This document shows positions 7,322-8,924 of a stretch of DNA of 8,924 nt, one piece after another. The translations under genes were made by a program, and so were the position numbers. Each line of letters opens with the position of its first letter. The stretch's first letter is position 1. Under the pieces are notes generated by a model. That model was given only the letters and a program-made list of their open reading frames with translations. It was not told the origin of the DNA and ran no database searches. The DNA comes from Spirochaetia bacterium. Lineage in GTDB: Bacteria > Spirochaetota > Spirochaetia > Treponematales > Rectinemataceae. The DNA is taken from contig JAJTBL010000053.1 in NCBI GenBank assembly GCA_021286925.1, positions 1-8,924 on the forward strand. Reading direction: 5' to 3'.

Positions 7322-8062
7322 ATGGCGCATATTGTCAGGCCTTATGGCGATACTCTTGATGATGGAAAAGTCCAGCTTTCATTTACCCTGCCAGTCCCTC
7401 ACGGTCTCAAGGCGCAGGAAGCAGCGCGCATCATGGTGCTTGGCTGGGGTTTTTCTGATTGTGAAATAGTCCATTCTGCCCGTATTTCGGATAACTTCAC
7501 GTTTTTTGTCGCCTACGCAAAAACAGAGCGGGGTGTCGATTATGACGCGGTGGAAGCTGATCGAAATGAAGAAGAAAAATCCATGTCGATGGATGAGGTT
7601 AACGAGTTTATCCGCGCCCGCATCGGAAGAAAGGTCGTGGTCGTCGGTGCCTGCACCGGCTTTGACGCGCACACAGTCGGCATCGACGCGATCATGAACA
7701 TGAAGGGCTACAATCATCATTACGGACTGGAACGATATTCGATGATGGAGGCGCATAACCTGGGCGCTCAGGTTCCCAACGAACGCTTGCTGGAATACGC
7801 GGTCAAGGTCAATGCCGACGCAATTCTTGTTTCGCAGGTTGTGACACAAAAAGATACCCATATTCACAATCTGACAAATTTAATCGAATTACTTGAAGCC
7901 GAAGGGCTTCGTTCGAAGTTTATCTGCATCGTAGGAGGGCCGAGAATTTCCAATAAACTGGCGGTTCAGCTTGGCTATGATGCCGGGTTCGGAAGGGGCA
8001 CCTATGCAGATGACGTCGCGACTTTTATCGTTAAAAAATTGGCTGAGCGAATGGAGCGGTAG
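7322..8062 (+). CDS. kamE: Lysine 5,6-aminomutase, beta (cobalamin-binding) subunit
   Basis: This small subunit of the mutase carries the Rossmann-like B12 domain and the lysine that anchors PLP. It is 246 residues from ATG 7322, slightly shorter than the clostridial protein (about 262). The base-off cobalamin motif is DAHTVG, with the cobalt-ligating His at 117. Lys128 lies 11 residues further on (DAIMNMKGYNHHYG), the same spacing as His133 and Lys144 in the C. sticklandii beta subunit. In that enzyme the lysine forms an internal aldimine with PLP that holds the open, resting conformation. A beta strand (KVVVVGACTG) leads into the B12 motif. Later strands ADAILVSQVVTQ and FICIVGGPRI, plus the late AGFGRGTYADDVA block, complete the domain. 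The N-terminal 100 residues form the separate dimerisation-type domain. Partner: KamD, directly upstream. No gene follows for 185 bases, so this may be the last gene of the tightly packed block. Confidence 0.95.
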   Translation: MAHIVRPYGDTLDDGKVQLSFTLPVPHGLKAQEAARIMVLGWGFSDCEIVHSARISDNFTFFVAYAKTERGVDYDAVEADRNEEEKSMSMDEVNEFIRARIGRKVVVVGACTGFDAHTVGIDAIMNMKGYNHHYGLERYSMMEAHNLGAQVPNERLLEYAVKVNADAILVSQVVTQKDTHIHNLTNLIELLEAEGLRSKFICIVGGPRISNKLAVQLGYDAGFGRGTYADDVATFIVKKLAERMER

Positions 8063-8142
8063 CGAATGTAAATGTCACGTTTGGCAGGCACGCTGTCATG
8101 CTCGGAAATGCAGCAAAGATAGCAGGAATGGGGCTTGATTGG

Positions 8143-8160
8143 CTGGAAGATTGGTTCCAG
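8143..8160 (+). terminator. Small hairpin after kamE, possible weak terminator
   Basis: CTGGAA and TTCCAG form a perfect 6-base stem around a 6-base loop (GATTGG). Only GTTTGAT follows, so the T-run of an intrinsic terminator is lacking. It may be a processing or mRNA-stability hairpin instead. Confidence 0.3.
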
Positions 8161-8194
8161 GTTTGATACAGTCAAATAAAGAAGGCTGGTTTTT

Positions 8195-8219
8195 GCCCTG
8201 ATGCAAGAGCCGTCAGGGC
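8195..8219 (+). terminator. GC-rich hairpin in the CoA-transferase leader, possible weak terminator or attenuator
   Basis: GCCCTGA and TCAGGGC form a perfect 7-base stem around an 11-base loop. CTTTATGAT follows instead of a clean T-run. It ends 15 bases before the ribosome site at 8235, so it could also influence translation of the downstream gene. Confidence 0.4.
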
Positions 8220-8234
8220 CTTTATGATACATCC

Positions 8235-8241
8235 GGAGGTG
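8235..8241 (+). promoter_or_regulatory. Ribosome binding site deciding the CoA-transferase start
   Basis: GGAGGTG is 6 bases before ATG 8248. An in-frame TTG directly ahead at 8245 is a poorer choice. Confidence 0.75.
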
Positions 8242-8247
8242 TGATTG

Positions 8248-8919
8248 ATGATAGCGAAACCAATGATTTCCTCGCAGAAAGCTGCGGAATTGGTAGAGGA
8301 CGGGATGGTAGTCCATGTGGGCGGATTTTTAGGGTGTGGTTCGCCTGAGCGTATCATCCAGGCGCTTCTTGAGCGAGGCGCAAAAAATCTTACCTTGGTT
8401 TGCAATGATACTGCGGTGTATGATCCCAAGACCGGCAGAAAGAATGGAGTTGCTCCGCTCGTTCTGGCAAAGGCTTTTTCACGGGTCATTGTTTCGCATA
8501 TCGGCACTAATCCGGAAACACAGCGGCAGATGAACGCCGGAGAGATGACAGTCGATCTGGTGCCGCAGGGAACATTGGCTGAACGCATTCGCGCGGCCGG
8601 TTGCGGCTTGGGCGGTTTTCTGACACCGACCGGTGTCGGTACCGAGGTTGAAAACGGCAAGCAGAAATTCGAAATGAATGGCAGAACCTATCTGCTCGAA
8701 CTGCCGCTCAAAGGCAATATTGCCCTGCTCAAAGCCAGAAAAGCTGATAAAGCTGGCAATCTTGTGTATTCCAAGACCGCGAGGAATTTCAATCCGCTGA
8801 TGGCAATGGCCTGCGATATCGTTATCGTGGAAGCCGAGGAAATCGTCGAAATTGGATCTCTGGACCCCGATCAGATTCACACACCGTCGATATTCGTCGA
8901 TTACATCGTGCAGGCATGA
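8248..8919 (+). CDS. atoD: 3-oxoacid/acetoacetate CoA-transferase, subunit A (AtoD type)
   Basis: This is the alpha subunit of a family I CoA-transferase, which moves CoA between acyl-CoA and acetoacetate (butyryl-CoA or acetyl-CoA donors in lysine fermenters). From ATG 8248 the protein is 223 residues, like E. coli AtoD (about 220). The signature DGMVVHVGGFLGCGSP, near residues 17-33, matches the CoA-transferase pattern 1 (Asp-Gly, hydrophobics, GGF, then GxP). The family blocks DLVPQGTLAERIRAAG, GGFLTPTGVGTEV and FNPLMAMACDIVIVEAEEIVE are also present. The catalytic glutamate of this family is on subunit B, which is not in the window. The last bases (GAGGGGG from 8918) look like the start of a ribosome site for that gene. 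Inferred role: activation of the acetoacetate released by Kce, or acid formation from acyl-CoA. The exact acyl donor cannot be read from this subunit. It is separated from kamE by hairpins, so its expression may be partly independent. Confidence 0.9.
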   Translation: MIAKPMISSQKAAELVEDGMVVHVGGFLGCGSPERIIQALLERGAKNLTLVCNDTAVYDPKTGRKNGVAPLVLAKAFSRVIVSHIGTNPETQRQMNAGEMTVDLVPQGTLAERIRAAGCGLGGFLTPTGVGTEVENGKQKFEMNGRTYLLELPLKGNIALLKARKADKAGNLVYSKTARNFNPLMAMACDIVIVEAEEIVEIGSLDPDQIHTPSIFVDYIVQA

Positions 8920-8924
8920 GGGGG

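Larger units (their letters stand above)
8063..8247 (+). other. Intergenic region between kamE and the CoA-transferase gene
   Basis: This is the only sizeable gap in the window. The ATGs inside open only very short frames (one is ATG-TAA, another about 16 codons without a ribosome site), so I see no small gene. It holds two perfect inverted repeats (8143-8160 and 8195-8219) and a good ribosome site at its end. I see no convincing -35/-10 pair. TTGGTT at 8151 and the A-rich stretch near 8174-8180 are a poor match. It does not look like a cobalamin or lysine riboswitch. Confidence 0.6.

Noticed and set aside
8063..8247. Cobalamin or lysine riboswitch before the CoA-transferase gene.
   Set aside because: The gap has only two short hairpins, without a B12-box-like motif or the multi-helix layout expected; these would also be more logical upstream of the mutase genes.
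8172..8660. 162-residue minus-strand open frame across the intergenic gap and atoD.
   Set aside because: It overlaps the AtoD signature region in antisense and shows no recognisable domain; it is a shadow of the real gene.

Overview
This window is one plus-strand gene cluster for anaerobic fermentation of L-lysine. Gene identities come from conserved catalytic motifs and gene order. Base composition looks balanced (near 50% GC by eye, not counted). The genes have good Shine-Dalgarno sequences, mostly GGAGG- or AAGG-like, and intergenic gaps of only 3 to 15 bases up to kamE. This suggests a strictly anaerobic, amino-acid-fermenting bacterium. An acyl-CoA beta-transaminase beside Kce recalls the lysine cluster described for Candidatus Cloacimonas acidaminovorans and anaerobic-digester metagenomes. 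The lineage cannot be fixed from this sequence alone.

Layout. Positions 1-938 hold the 3' part of a class III aminotransferase, probably 3-aminobutyryl-CoA transaminase (kat). Next come kce (942-1760, 3-keto-5-aminohexanoate cleavage enzyme) and kamA (1765-3048, lysine 2,3-aminomutase). They are followed by kamB (3058-4041) and kamC (4028-5740), the putative two-part reactivase of the B12-dependent mutase; KamC is a MutS-like ATPase. Then come kamD (5750-7306) and kamE (7322-8062), the two subunits of lysine 5,6-aminomutase. A 185-base gap with two small hairpins separates these from an AtoD-type CoA-transferase subunit A gene (8248-8919). A Shine-Dalgarno-like G-run at the very end suggests that subunit B follows directly.

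How the genes work together. KamA makes L-beta-lysine and KamDE makes 3,5-diaminohexanoate. A dehydrogenase (Kdd, not in the window) gives 5-amino-3-oxohexanoate. Kce then reacts this with acetyl-CoA to give acetoacetate and 3-aminobutyryl-CoA. In classical clostridial and fusobacterial lysine fermentation Kal removes ammonia to give crotonyl-CoA. Here the transaminase gene instead points to conversion of 3-aminobutyryl-CoA to acetoacetyl-CoA, with glutamate formed from 2-oxoglutarate. The CoA-transferase would handle acetoacetate/acyl-CoA exchange. KamB and KamC probably keep the suicide-prone adenosylcobalamin mutase active.

The pathway itself is known. The parts most worth a second look are the transaminase variant of the pathway and the poorly understood KamB/KamC pair, in particular KamB's off-consensus P-loop and its Gly/Ala-rich segment.
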